In this document: one piece after another, positions 9,862 through 19,108 of the stretch | Position numbering within the stretch: position 1 is the stretch's first letter | How the letters are laid out: the number at the start of each line of letters is the position of its first letter | Assembly: GCA_902786355.1 (NCBI GenBank) | Contig: CADABZ010000002.1 | Location: forward strand, 62,001-126,000 | Direction of reading: 5' to 3' | DNA: 64,000 nt | From: an uncultured Eubacteriales bacterium | GTDB taxonomy: Bacteria > Bacillota > Clostridia > Peptostreptococcales > Anaerovoracaceae | Position numbers and translations under genes: made by a program | The notes under the pieces: generated by a model | Told to the model about the DNA's origin: nothing | What the model saw: the letters and a program-made list of their open reading frames with translations, nothing else | Databases searched by the model: none

Positions 9862-12057
9862 ATGCCTAGAAAGAAAAAAGAAGAACCAAAACCGATAGTT
9901 GAAAATATTCAGAATGTCTCCGCGCCTGAGGTGCTGAAGAATAACTTCATGCCTTATGCGATGAGTGTCATCGTTTCGCGTGCGATCCCTGAGATCGACG
10001 GACTGAAGCCTTCCCACAGGAAGATCCTCTATACGATGTATGATATGGGTCTCCTTACAGGAGCCAGGACCAAGTCCGCCAACGTCGCAGCAAGGACTAT
10101 GCTTCTCAACCCTCATGGAGATGCTTCTGCATATGAGGCAGCGGTCAGACTCACGCAGCACAACGATACACTGCTGACACCTCTGATCGACGGCAAAGGA
10201 AATTTCGGCAAGCATTACAGCCGGGATATGGCTTATGCTGCCAGCAGATATACAGAGATGAAGCTGATGCCGGTAGCGGCAGAGTTCTTCAGATCTATAA
10301 AGAAGAACACCGTTGACTTCGTCGACAACTATGACTCGACGAGAAAAGAGCCTACGCTCCTGCCGGTGACCTTCCCTAATATCCTCGCCAACCCGACCGA
10401 GGGTATCGCCGTCGGAATGGCCTCATCGATACCGAGCTTTAACCTGAATGAGCTCTGCGAAGCGACGATCATGAGGATACAGCATCCGAAGCAGGACATC
10501 GCAGAAGTGATGCCGGGTCCGGATTTTACCACGGGAGGAATGCTGCTGCTTGATCCTGAGACTATGGCAGAGATCTACAGGACAGGCAAGGGCTCGGTCA
10601 CTCTGAGGGCGAAGTATACCGTGGATACCAAGGCCAGGATCATAGAAGTCAACGAGATCCCGTATTCCACGACAGCTGAGGCGATCATCGACGGAGTGAT
10701 TTCACTTATCAAGGCAGGCAAGGTCTCTGAGATCTCAGATATCAGAAACGAGATCGGACTCCATGGATTCCGTCTCGCTATAGACTACAAGAGAACCGCC
10801 GATCCGGATGCACTGATGAAGAAGCTGTTCAGACTCAGCAAGCTGCAGGATACATATTCCTGCAACATGACAGTGCTGATCAACGGACATCCTCGTCAGA
10901 TGGGAGTCGCAGAGATCCTAGACGAGTGGATCAAATGGCGCAGAGTCTGTGTAGTCAGAGAGCTTTACTATGACTACAAGAAGAAAGCCAAGGAGCTGCA
11001 CCTCCTCGAAGGTCTTGCGAAAGTCCTCCTCGACATCGATAAGGCGATCAGGATCATCCGCAGAACCGAAAAAGACGAGGACGTAGTGCCTAATCTCATG
11101 AAGGGCTTCTCGATCACAGAGGAGCAGGCGAATTTTATAGCTGAGATCAAGCTCCGTAATCTCAATAAGGACTACATTCTCAATAAGACCAAGAGCATAG
11201 AGCAGCTCACAGAGGATCTGAAGACGATAGACAAGCAGCTGCGCTCAGAGAAAGAGATCGACAAGATAATCATCAGGACTTTGCGCGAGATCCAGAAGAA
11301 ATACGGTATTCCGCGCAAGACAGAGATCGTGACGGAGTACGAGGATGTAAGGACTCCGGTCGTCGAAGAAAAAGCAGATTATCCTGTCAAGGTCTACGTG
11401 ACCAGAGAAGGTTATGTCAAGAAGGTAGCTCTGACATCTATCAAGAATGATCCGGAGATCAAGTTCAAGGAAGGCGATGAAGTAGTCGCTGTATACGACA
11501 GCTTCAATTCAAAGGAGCTTCTCGTATTCACCGACCGGCAGACCGTATACAAGGTACAGCTTAGCGATCTTAAGGATTCCAAGCCGTCAGACATCGCCGA
11601 CTATATCAACAATATCTGCGAGATCGAGAGCGGCGAGAATATCATCAAGGCGTGCACATCAGATGCCGGCGAGAATGTCCTGATCGGATTCGAGAACGGA
11701 AAAGTCGCAAAATTCCCGCTCTCTGTATATGAGACCAAGCAGAACAGAAAGAAGCTGGTCAATGCGATCAGCGGGACATCAAAGCCTCTGCGCATATGCA
11801 TATTAAAGGAAGAAGAGGATTTTGCGATCCAGAGTTCATCCGGCAAGCTCCTCGTATTCAGCAGCGAAAAGGTGCCTCTCAAGACAACCAAGACGACACA
11901 GGGAGTCCAGGTCATAAGACTGGCAAAAGGACAGACCGCAGTCAGCTTCGGCAGAGTCAGAGAGTTCAGACTTCGCAAGAAGGAAGATTACAGATCAGCT
12001 AATATACCGGCAGCAGGAAAGGCTCATGCCAATGTCCAGCTAAGCCTGTTTGACTGA
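9862..12057 (+). CDS. parC: Second type IIA topoisomerase cleavage subunit (topoisomerase IV ParC-like)
   Basis: A 731-residue GyrA/ParC homologue. The active-site Tyr is in AASRYTEMKLM and the core motifs VGMASSIPS and GLHGFRLAI are present. It lacks the QRRGGKG GyrA box in the C-terminal domain, which is shorter, so it should relax and decatenate rather than supercoil: topoisomerase IV behaviour. The quinolone pocket reads HGDASAYEAAV: the residue matching E. coli ParC Ser80 is Ala, while the Glu84 equivalent is kept. The N-terminus is Lys/Glu-rich (PRKKKEEPKP). It lies 67 bases after parE and probably shares its transcript. AAAGG sits 9 bases before the ATG. Confidence 0.87.
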   Translation: MPRKKKEEPKPIVENIQNVSAPEVLKNNFMPYAMSVIVSRAIPEIDGLKPSHRKILYTMYDMGLLTGARTKSANVAARTMLLNPHGDASAYEAAVRLTQHNDTLLTPLIDGKGNFGKHYSRDMAYAASRYTEMKLMPVAAEFFRSIKKNTVDFVDNYDSTRKEPTLLPVTFPNILANPTEGIAVGMASSIPSFNLNELCEATIMRIQHPKQDIAEVMPGPDFTTGGMLLLDPETMAEIYRTGKGSVTLRAKYTVDTKARIIEVNEIPYSTTAEAIIDGVISLIKAGKVSEISDIRNEIGLHGFRLAIDYKRTADPDALMKKLFRLSKLQDTYSCNMTVLINGHPRQMGVAEILDEWIKWRRVCVVRELYYDYKKKAKELHLLEGLAKVLLDIDKAIRIIRRTEKDEDVVPNLMKGFSITEEQANFIAEIKLRNLNKDYILNKTKSIEQLTEDLKTIDKQLRSEKEIDKIIIRTLREIQKKYGIPRKTEIVTEYEDVRTPVVEEKADYPVKVYVTREGYVKKVALTSIKNDPEIKFKEGDEVVAVYDSFNSKELLVFTDRQTVYKVQLSDLKDSKPSDIADYINNICEIESGENIIKACTSDAGENVLIGFENGKVAKFPLSVYETKQNRKKLVNAISGTSKPLRICILKEEEDFAIQSSSGKLLVFSSEKVPLKTTKTTQGVQVIRLAKGQTAVSFGRVREFRLRKKEDYRSANIPAAGKAHANVQLSLFD

Positions 12058-12077
12058 CCCCGAAAGGAGGCCGTGCA

Positions 12078-13253
12078 ATGGAAGTAAGAGATTTCGGAAA
12101 ACTCAGAGACGGCAGACATGCAAGCCTGTTTATACTCAGAAATGCTGACGGAGCATCGGCAGCAGTTACAGATTTCGGTGCGGCGCTTGTGTCGCTCAGA
12201 GTCCCTGACAAAGACGGACTTTTGCGGGACGTGGTCCTCGGATATGATGATGTCTCCGGATATGAGGCCGGACAGTCATCACTTGGAGCCACCGTCGGAA
12301 GGTTCGCCAACAGGATAGGCGGGGCATGTTTTGCTATGAACGGGAAGACGTATGAACTGACAGCCAACAACGGCCCTAATGCACTCCACGGCGGACGCGA
12401 TCACTACGTGAGCCGGCTGTGGGAGACCAGGATACCTTTCGCAAAGATCAACACTAACGAGATATACAAGCAGTACGCTGTCGAAAGCCTCAATGACAGG
12501 TGGCCGGCAGGAGTCCAGAAGAACATCACCGGAGATGCAGTGACATTCTGCCTTGACAGCCCGGACGGAGATCAGGGTTTTCCGGGAGATCTGCATATAG
12601 AAGTCACTTATACTCTGACAGGTGACAATGAGCTGCATATAGATTATCTTGCCTCGCTGGCAGAGTCCGGAGATCATGCAGTAGAAGAGCGTCTGTCGAC
12701 ACCGCTCAATCTGACCAACCACAGCTATTTCAATCTGAATGGTCATGACAGCGGTGATGTGTATGAGCAGATCGTTAAGATCGAAGCGGATAAGTTCACA
12801 CCTAACGATAAGTGGTCTCTCCCGACAGGAGAGCTGAGAGATGTGCAGGGAACACCGATGGACTTCACTTCGCCTAAGAAGATCGGGCAGGATATCCAAG
12901 CGGACGATGAGCAGATAGAGATCGGATGCGGATATGACCACAACTTCGTTCTGAGAGGTGAGATGGCATCTGACGGCATGTGCAGCTACAGGGAATGCGC
13001 CTCGCTGTACTCATCTCAGAGCGGGATAAGGATGAGAGTCCTTACAGATCTTCCGGGTATGCAGCTTTACACCGGAAACTTCCTCGGAGAGGAAAACGGT
13101 AAGGGAGGAGCATATTACGGACCTGGAAACGGTGTATGCTTCGAGACACAGTTCTGGCCGGATTCGGTCAACAGAGAGGAATTCCCGGGAGGAGTGCTTC
13201 AGGAAGGAAAGGAATTCTGCTCCCGCACGACATATGCATTCAGCTGCAGATAA
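12078..13253 (+). CDS. galM: Aldose 1-epimerase (mutarotase)
   Basis: Interconverts the alpha and beta anomers of free hexoses, feeding the Leloir galactose pathway. The 391 residues show the family's beta-sandwich motifs: GRFANRIGGA near residue 75, NALHGG with the first active-site His, NLTNHSYFNLNGH with the catalytic His, and ETQFWPDSVN with the catalytic Glu at the end. It is about 40 residues longer than E. coli GalM, mainly through an insert after HYVSRLWE. AAAGGAGG lies 8 bases before the ATG. It starts 20 bases after parC, so it may be read from the topoisomerase transcript. A galE gene lies 5 kb away in the same window. Confidence 0.92.
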   Translation: MEVRDFGKLRDGRHASLFILRNADGASAAVTDFGAALVSLRVPDKDGLLRDVVLGYDDVSGYEAGQSSLGATVGRFANRIGGACFAMNGKTYELTANNGPNALHGGRDHYVSRLWETRIPFAKINTNEIYKQYAVESLNDRWPAGVQKNITGDAVTFCLDSPDGDQGFPGDLHIEVTYTLTGDNELHIDYLASLAESGDHAVEERLSTPLNLTNHSYFNLNGHDSGDVYEQIVKIEADKFTPNDKWSLPTGELRDVQGTPMDFTSPKKIGQDIQADDEQIEIGCGYDHNFVLRGEMASDGMCSYRECASLYSSQSGIRMRVLTDLPGMQLYTGNFLGEENGKGGAYYGPGNGVCFETQFWPDSVNREEFPGGVLQEGKEFCSRTTYAFSCR

Positions 13254-13275
13254 TGAACGGCGATGAATGAAGCCG

Positions 13276-14100
13276 TTATATACGTATTACAATAACCGAA
13301 ATGTTGTCCAGGCCGCCGTTTTCGTTTGCGGTCCGGATCAGTGCGGCTGCGGCATCTTCAGGAGCGGAGCTTTCTGCGAGGATCCGGCAGATCATATCCT
13401 CACTGACCATATCTGTCAGTCCGTCGCTGCAGAGGAGAAAGGTATCTCCCTTTCTGAAAGGAAGGACAGCATGTGAAGCAGTCAGCTGATCCTCTGCAGG
13501 ATCCATACCGATATACTGTGTGAGCTGAGGCTTGAATCCGGAAAAACCGAGAGCCTTCATTGCACTTTCGGTTGAGTGGTCTTCTGAGATGCGCGAAAGA
13601 CTGCCGCTGCGGAGGAGATAGCATCTGCTGTCTCCGGCATTGCTGCACCAGGCGCGTCCGTTATACAGGAAGAGAGAGACAGCGGTCGTACCCATGTGAT
13701 AGGCATCAAACTCCTTGCTTCCGTGGAAGACTGCTATGTTCAGGTCCTCATATAGCATGTCAAGAGATGATACGATCAGATCCGGATCATCTCCATCAAC
13801 ATAATCAAGGATCATCGAGCAGTAAGCGTCTGCAGTATGTGCTGCAATATATGAAGCGACCTCGCCATACTGTGAACCGCCGATCCCGTCGAATACAGCA
13901 AAAAAGATCCCTCTCTCATCAGCGTCAAGCGGGACATCATAAGCAGCTGAGAGGATCCCGCCGGTGCCGTTGCTTTCAGGTTTCAGGTATTTCCCGTCAA
14001 AATATATATTATCTTCATTGTTGCCGCGTAATAATCCGCGGTCACTGCAGCATGCAGCGTGCAGCTGATAGTTCTTTGTATCGATTGTTATCTGTTCCAT
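13276..14100 (-). CDS. PP2C-type protein serine/threonine phosphatase
   Basis: A metal-dependent phosphatase that removes phosphate from Ser/Thr. PP2C motifs appear in order: NNEDNIYFDG, VFDGIGGSQYGE (metal Asp and GG), GTTAVSLFL, NAGDSRCYLLR, SEDHS, CSDGLTDMVSEDM and GGLDNISVIVI. No signal peptide or membrane segment is seen, so it acts in the cytoplasm. I start at the ATG at 14100, which has an AGAGAAAAG stretch upstream. A TTG at 14133 in frame has none. No kinase is adjacent; the nearest is in the 49-64 kb locus, which has its own phosphatase. It converges on galM with 22 bases between stops. Confidence 0.88.
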   Translation of the reverse strand: MEQITIDTKNYQLHAACCSDRGLLRGNNEDNIYFDGKYLKPESNGTGGILSAAYDVPLDADERGIFFAVFDGIGGSQYGEVASYIAAHTADAYCSMILDYVDGDDPDLIVSSLDMLYEDLNIAVFHGSKEFDAYHMGTTAVSLFLYNGRAWCSNAGDSRCYLLRSGSLSRISEDHSTESAMKALGFSGFKPQLTQYIGMDPAEDQLTASHAVLPFRKGDTFLLCSDGLTDMVSEDMICRILAESSAPEDAAAALIRTANENGGLDNISVIVIRI

Positions 14101-14338
14101 TGTGCCAACATATCTTTTCTCTATCGACCGCAATTCAGCGATCAGGACTCATCACACTAAAATAACATAACAGAAAGACAAAGTGAAGATAAAAGAACAT
14201 ACACTTTTTTGCTATATGTTCCGGCACAATAAGAAAAACATTGAAAACAACAGAAGAGTAGTATCATATAGATGAATCAGAACAAAATGTGATAAGCGGA
14301 GACAGAAAACCGCTCAATATATAATCAGGACAAAAATA

Positions 14339-15550
14339 ATGAAAAGACGATGGCTTAAAATTCTTTTGATCATATTCTTATTAATACTAGTGATTGCTTT
14401 ATCTCTGTATATCATTTATTACGTTACAGAGCCTGTCATTGAACTCAAAGGAGAACAGGAAATGGAAGTGACACTGGCTGAGGGATATCATGAACCGGGG
14501 TTCGAGGCAAGATACTGGTTTGCAGATCTCACTGAACAGGTTGAAGTCACATCGGATCTTAATGATAAGAAGGTTGGCGAATATTCTGTGAACTATACAG
14601 TTTCCTTCCTGGAAAAAACAACCAGTATTACGAGAACGGTCAGCGTTGTAGACAGGGAGCCTCCGGTCATCACACTGAATCAGGGAGAAACCATAAACAT
14701 CCTGACAAACAGCAAATTCGAAGAGCCGGGATGGAATGCTCAGGATGATTCAGATGGAGATGTAACAGAGGCCGTTAAAACTAAAGGTATCGTAGATACA
14801 TATAACCCAGGAACTTACAGGATATCCTACAGTGTATCAGACTCATATGGCAATGAAGCCAGTATAGAGCGTACAGTCGTTGTGGACGGAGAACCGGAGG
14901 AGGGCCCGAAGAAGGTAATTTATCTGACTTTCGATGATGGACCTAGTGATAATGTGACACCGGAAATACTGGAAATATTGAAAAAGTATAATGTTCCGGC
15001 GACATTCTTTATCATTGATTACGGCCAGAGTGAGGAGAAGATAGCATTACTTAAATCGGCGATAGCCCAGGGCCATACTATCGGAATACATGGCTACTCC
15101 CACGATTACAGCACTATATATCAGTCTGTTCCGGCATTTATGGAGAATATTGAAACGCTTGGTGAGAAAATCCGGAAAGATCTGAACTATGAGCCGTTCA
15201 TAATCCGGTTCCCTGGAGGCAGCTCCAATACAGTAAGCAAAAATTACTGCGAAGGCGTTATGTCGGATCTCGTGTCTAAGGTACAGGAAGAGGGATATTA
15301 CTTTACAGACTGGAATGTAGACTCTACCGATGCATCCGGTAATGGCATAAGTGCAGAGACATTGATTTCCTCCGTAAAGAATAATTGCAGCGAGGACGGA
15401 TACAATATTGTACTCATGCATGACAGTGATGCCAAGCAGACGACTGCTGAGGCTCTTCCGGAGATCATAGAATGGGCGAAGAAAGAAGGCTATACATTTG
15501 CAGCCATGGAGAAAGGCGGACCAACGGTACATCACAGTGTAAACAACTAA
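14339..15550 (+). CDS. Membrane-anchored polysaccharide deacetylase with two Ig-like domains
   Basis: Likely deacetylates peptidoglycan or another surface glycan. Residues 8-28 form an uncleaved membrane anchor. Two bacterial Ig-like domains of the DUF5011 type follow (about 32-103 and 108-183; typical phrases GYHEPGFEA and DSYGNEAS). The NodB catalytic domain starts near 192: TFDDGPSD (catalytic and metal Asp 199-200), HGYSH (metal His 251 and 255), RFPGGSSN, DWNVDS and LMHDS. All five NodB motifs are intact. AGGA lies 8 bases before the ATG. The 205-base gap upstream is AT-rich and holds a TTGAAA (14241-14246) with only poor -10 matches. A strong terminator follows. Confidence 0.9.
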   Translation: MKRRWLKILLIIFLLILVIALSLYIIYYVTEPVIELKGEQEMEVTLAEGYHEPGFEARYWFADLTEQVEVTSDLNDKKVGEYSVNYTVSFLEKTTSITRTVSVVDREPPVITLNQGETINILTNSKFEEPGWNAQDDSDGDVTEAVKTKGIVDTYNPGTYRISYSVSDSYGNEASIERTVVVDGEPEEGPKKVIYLTFDDGPSDNVTPEILEILKKYNVPATFFIIDYGQSEEKIALLKSAIAQGHTIGIHGYSHDYSTIYQSVPAFMENIETLGEKIRKDLNYEPFIIRFPGGSSNTVSKNYCEGVMSDLVSKVQEEGYYFTDWNVDSTDASGNGISAETLISSVKNNCSEDGYNIVLMHDSDAKQTTAEALPEIIEWAKKEGYTFAAMEKGGPTVHHSVNN

Positions 15551-15573
15551 GCGGGATATGATGAGGGACTTTA

Positions 15574-15608
15574 AAACCCCGGAGTTCGTTAAGTGAACTC
15601 CGGGGTTT
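15574..15608. terminator. Rho-independent terminator after the deacetylase gene
   Basis: A perfect 14-bp stem: AAACCCCGGAGTTC (15574-15587), 7-base loop, GAACTCCGGGGTTT (15595-15608). It is flanked by TTTA on the left and ATATAT on the right. It lies between convergent genes and could work in both directions. Confidence 0.85.
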
Positions 15609-15661
15609 ATATATACGTTCTGCTGCTGACTCTGCGGTCATGCTGAATGGTTTAAATTTGA

Positions 15662-16936
15662 TTATTTCGAATACCTAGGTCTTGCATAACCTCTGATGCA
15701 GCCCCAGCCTACAGGGATCGTCCTTGTATCTACGACGCCGATGCCGCGGTTTCCTTCTATAGTATAGATGGTGTTGCCTACGACTTTTTCCACGATGCCG
15801 ATATGCGATGCTGATGCGTTGTTAGGCTGACTCCACTTGTTCCAGCTGAATACGATAATATCGCCAGGGCGTGGTCTGATCGTTCCGTCTTCGATCCAGA
15901 TACCCATCTTCTGGAAAATCCTGATATGCCTTGGTACACCGCACTCTCTTCCGATCCTGCCGACATTGCCGGTCTTGATGGCAGCTGCAGATACGGTCGC
16001 GTCACACCATGCATCTCCATATCTCATCTTATAGCCTGCAGGCCAAGGAGTGACTGAGTTATAGATATCTATGATGCCTTTGTGTTTTCCGTTGAAACGG
16101 CTGAAGCCCTGCCATGCCTTGAAAGTAGTGACCATAGCCTGAGCAGTTCCAGGTCTTGTGATGTATGTAGTGTAAGAGCTGATTGTGCCGGTGTGACTCT
16201 TGGCATAGATCGTAGCTGTACCAGGAGAGACTCCGGTGACAAGGCCCTTATTGTCGACTTTTGCGATATTTGAATTGCTGCTCCACCACCTGATGTATTT
16301 GGAGTAAGCATCGTCAGGGAATTTCAGATAAGTCTGGGCACAGGATCCCTTGGCGATCGAAACGACATTAGCCGGGTTGCTTACAGAGACCTCGTATACA
16401 TTTTCCTCTCTGCTTCTGGTAGTAAGAGCTCCGGCCCATCCGGCAGGTCCGGATACCATGATCTTGCCATCTACCTTCTTGTATGCAAGAACTGAATAAC
16501 GATAGCATCTGTTGGCAGTTCTCGATGTTGAGTCTGTGTAGGCAGTTGCTTTTCTCGTAACGGTAGCGACATGTCTCCAGATATCGTAGTCACGGTCGCG
16601 TCTCAGGATATAATATCCATCGATTGCGGAAGTGTTTGATACTGCCGTCCATCTGAGCCTGACACTGATCCAATGACCTGTGACAGTGAGCTTGGTAGGG
16701 CTGCTTGAAAGTCTCTTGTTGCTTATGACATCCTCGTTGAAGCGGACATCGAGTCCGGCCATGTACTGCTTTCTGGCTGTCGTGTATTTTGCCTGGGAAC
16801 TGGCAGCGAATGCTTCTGTTCCTGCAGCTGTCGGCACCACGAGCACAGCAGCCAGCATAAGGCATATGATCATTCTAAGTACAGTCTTCAGTGTTGCACG
16901 GATCCTTTTGCTGTCTCTTGTCTGATTATTTAACAT
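15662..16936 (-). CDS. Secreted CHAP-type cysteine hydrolase with Ig-like domains
   Basis: A 424-residue exported protein, probably cutting peptidoglycan. The signal peptide (hydrophobic core about 20-38) ends at AFA-AS near residue 45. A fibronectin-III-like region (about 80-170; DGYYILRRD, YRYSVLAY) and a Big_2-type Ig domain (KVDNKGLVTGVSPGTATI) follow. The C-terminal 126 residues look like a CHAP/NlpC-like Cys protease: GDAWCDATVSAA with Cys311, SASHIGIVE with His378 and TIEGN with Glu394. PRPGDIIVFSW just before the His is typical of CHAP domains. GAGGAAAG sits 5-6 bases before the ATG. It may act as an amidase or endopeptidase; sequence does not decide. Confidence 0.85.
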   Translation of the reverse strand: MLNNQTRDSKRIRATLKTVLRMIICLMLAAVLVVPTAAGTEAFAASSQAKYTTARKQYMAGLDVRFNEDVISNKRLSSSPTKLTVTGHWISVRLRWTAVSNTSAIDGYYILRRDRDYDIWRHVATVTRKATAYTDSTSRTANRCYRYSVLAYKKVDGKIMVSGPAGWAGALTTRSREENVYEVSVSNPANVVSIAKGSCAQTYLKFPDDAYSKYIRWWSSNSNIAKVDNKGLVTGVSPGTATIYAKSHTGTISSYTTYITRPGTAQAMVTTFKAWQGFSRFNGKHKGIIDIYNSVTPWPAGYKMRYGDAWCDATVSAAAIKTGNVGRIGRECGVPRHIRIFQKMGIWIEDGTIRPRPGDIIVFSWNKWSQPNNASASHIGIVEKVVGNTIYTIEGNRGIGVVDTRTIPVGWGCIRGYARPRYSK

Positions 16937-17047
16937 GATTCTTTCCTCTTATGAACCGACTGACGGAGCGCCGGCTCCGCAGACATCGTCAAATGCTCTT
17001 TACATGAGTCATTCTAACATGCAAAAAGAGGCAAAAATCTGAAGATC

Positions 17048-17071
17048 CTTTAAGAAAGGCCTTTCTTAAAG
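17048..17071. repeat. Perfect 24-bp palindrome
   Basis: CTTTAAGAAAGG followed directly by its reverse complement CCTTTCTTAAAG, with no loop bases. It lies between the end of the acyltransferase gene and the promoter side of the CHAP gene. It could be a dimeric regulator site for the CHAP gene or a second hairpin behind the adjacent terminator. Confidence 0.75.
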
Positions 17072-17081
17072 AATATTAAAA

Positions 17082-17103
17082 AACCCGCATTTTTCAGCGG
17101 GTT
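17082..17103 (-). terminator. Rho-independent terminator of the acyltransferase gene
   Basis: Read on the minus strand: AACCCGC, 8-base loop, GCGGGTT, then TTTTTAATATT. It starts about 39 bases after the stop codon of the plsC-like gene. Stem and T-run are both good. Confidence 0.85.
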
Positions 17104-17141
17104 GAGGTTCGATATCATATCTTTGATCAGCGGATGGATGA

Positions 17142-17867
17142 TCAGTCGAGCGCTGATCTGATGGTGTTCTCGATCTCTGCTGCAGCTTCTTTCTGCTCAG
17201 ACTTGCTCAGCTGCTCTATGTGAACGAGAGGATGGACAGTGATCCTGATATTGGCCGGCTGATATGTGCCTTTCTCTTCGAATAATCTGTAACCTCCGTC
17301 CAGAGTGACAGGGAGGATAGGAACTTTGCCTTTCTCTGCGAACTTGAAAGCGCCTGGCTTGAATGCGCCCATCTCATGTTTCTGCGAACGGGTGCCTTCA
17401 GGGAAGATCACGAGATTGAAGCCTTGCTTAAGGAGCTCAGAGACTTCCCTTAGGGAGCGTATAGCCTCGCGGCTGTCACCGCGAACGAGGAATATAGATC
17501 TGGTATATTCAATGGCTGCAGCGAGAGGTTTCAGCTTTCTCCATTCATCTTTGGCAACATAGCCCATCTGGCAGCGGTCCTTGAACAGATAGATCATGGA
17601 CAGGATATCTGCGTAGCTCTGGTGGTTGGAATACACCATGAAGGCGCCTTCTTCAGGAATGTTCTCTTCCCCGGTGATATCGAAAGTGAGCCTGAGCCGC
17701 GGTGCGATGTGTTCTATCGCATCCTTCTGACCGAGACGGATCTCTTCCTTTTCGCCACTGATGTCACCGGCCTCGCGAAGTCGCTTAATAGCAGGAATAT
17801 GCCGGTTGAATTTACGCAGTCCGATATATACATCTATAAGACGCGGCAGTGAAGTGAAAGGATTCAT
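17142..17867 (-). CDS. plsC: 1-acyl-sn-glycerol-3-phosphate acyltransferase (PlsC family)
   Basis: Transfers the second acyl chain onto lysophosphatidic acid to give phosphatidic acid, at the inner face of the membrane. The 241 residues show the acyltransferase blocks in order: NHQSYAD (the NHx4D catalytic motif), SIFLVRGD, FPEGTRS (phosphate binding) and VPILPVTLDG. Length is normal. GGAGGTG lies 6 bases before the ATG. It is transcribed away from galE, with back-to-back promoters in the 96-base gap, and ends in a clear terminator, so it is a single-gene unit. Confidence 0.9.
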   Translation of the reverse strand: MNPFTSLPRLIDVYIGLRKFNRHIPAIKRLREAGDISGEKEEIRLGQKDAIEHIAPRLRLTFDITGEENIPEEGAFMVYSNHQSYADILSMIYLFKDRCQMGYVAKDEWRKLKPLAAAIEYTRSIFLVRGDSREAIRSLREVSELLKQGFNLVIFPEGTRSQKHEMGAFKPGAFKFAEKGKVPILPVTLDGGYRLFEEKGTYQPANIRITVHPLVHIEQLSKSEQKEAAAEIENTIRSALD

Positions 17868-17896
17868 AGTGCACCTCCATTATGACAGTTAAAAGT

Positions 17897-17929
17897 ATTA
17901 TAGCACGGCGCTGCGTCTTAAAGTATAAT
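17897..17929. promoter_or_regulatory. Overlapping divergent promoters for plsC and galE
   Basis: A perfect TATAAT on the minus strand (17897-17902) faces plsC and a perfect TATAAT on the plus strand (17924-17929) faces galE. The -35 position of each falls on the other's -10, with weak matches (TAGCAC and TACTTT). Predicted leaders are about 25 bases each. The geometry implies that the two promoters compete for polymerase. Confidence 0.5.
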
Positions 17930-17963
17930 ATATTAAATCGAAAAACGGAGGATAGAAAACGGT

Positions 17964-19070
17964 ATGAAAACACTTCTAACAGGAGGAGCCGGATATATAG
18001 GCTCGCACACAGCAGTGGCCATGCTTGAGGCAGGACACGAGGTTGCAGCAGTTGACAATTTCAGCAACAGCTCACCTGAAGCTATCAGGAGAGCTGAGCA
18101 GATAACAGGTAAAACGATCAGCCTGTACGAGGCGGATGTTGCAGACAAGGGCAGGATGATGGAGATACTCCGCAAGGAGATGCCTGACTGTATAATACAT
18201 TTTGCCGGACTCAAAGCAGTAGGGGAATCCGTCGACAAGCCGGTAGAGTATTACAGGAACAATATAGACACGACACTTACGCTCGTCGAATGCATGAGAG
18301 AACTCGGGCTGAGCAACATAGTTTTCTCAAGTTCTGCGACAGTTTACGGCGAAGACAATAAACCGCCTTTTACCGAAGATATGCCAAAGGGCGTCTGCAC
18401 CAATCCTTATGGCTGGACCAAGTGGATGCAGGAGCAGATATTAAGAGATGCGTGGTTTGCAAGCGAAAAGGAAGTGTTCAGCTGGGCAAAATCGCACAGC
18501 ACGGAAGAACCGGGGGACACGGTGACGGCAGATGAGATCAGCAGGATGAGACCGAGAGAGCTTTCTGTGGTCCTGCTGAGATATTTCAATCCGGTCGGCG
18601 CGCACGAAAGCGGCCTGATAGGAGAGGATCCGCAGGGCATCCCTAACAACCTGATGCCGTATATCTCGCAGGTGGCAGTCGGCAGGAGGGATCACCTGAC
18701 TGTCTTCGGCAACGATTATGATACCCCTGACGGCACATGCAGACGCGATTACATACATGTTATGGATCTTGCAGAAGGGCATGTCAAGGCTGCGGAGTAT
18801 GCGCTTGAACACAGAGGGACGGAAATATTCAACCTCGGAACAGGTGATCCATACAGCGTTCTGGATATGGTCAGAGCATTCGGAGAGGCCTGCGGCCATC
18901 CGGTAAAATATGAGATCGGTCCGAGAAGGGCCGGCGATGTACAGGACAGCTGGGCTAATGCAGACAAAGCCAGGGAGATCCTCGGCTGGGAGGCTAAGAG
19001 AGGGATCTCTGAGATCTGCCGGGATGCATGGAAATGGCAGAGCGGCAATCCGAAAGGCTACGAGGAATAA
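17964..19070 (+). CDS. galE: UDP-glucose 4-epimerase
   Basis: Interconverts UDP-glucose and UDP-galactose (and possibly the N-acetyl forms) with bound NAD. The Rossmann motif GGAGYIGSH is at the N-terminus, FSSSATVYG and the YGWTK pair (catalytic Tyr and Lys) are in the middle, and [14 protein letters not shown] and FNLGTG follow. The 368 residues exceed the usual 330-340 through an insert of about 30 polar residues after the catalytic Tyr (around [12 protein letters not shown]). GGAGG precedes the ATG by 13 bases. Its products supply sugar donors for the polysaccharide locus further right; galM lies upstream. Confidence 0.94.
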   Translation: MKTLLTGGAGYIGSHTAVAMLEAGHEVAAVDNFSNSSPEAIRRAEQITGKTISLYEADVADKGRMMEILRKEMPDCIIHFAGLKAVGESVDKPVEYYRNNIDTTLTLVECMRELGLSNIVFSSSATVYGEDNKPPFTEDMPKGVCTNPYGWTKWMQEQILRDAWFASEKEVFSWAKSHSTEEPGDTVTADEISRMRPRELSVVLLRYFNPVGAHESGLIGEDPQGIPNNLMPYISQVAVGRRDHLTVFGNDYDTPDGTCRRDYIHVMDLAEGHVKAAEYALEHRGTEIFNLGTGDPYSVLDMVRAFGEACGHPVKYEIGPRRAGDVQDSWANADKAREILGWEAKRGISEICRDAWKWQSGNPKGYEE

Positions 19071-19108
19071 GCAGAGCAGTAATCCGGAGAACAGGAGAGA
19101 GATATTAT

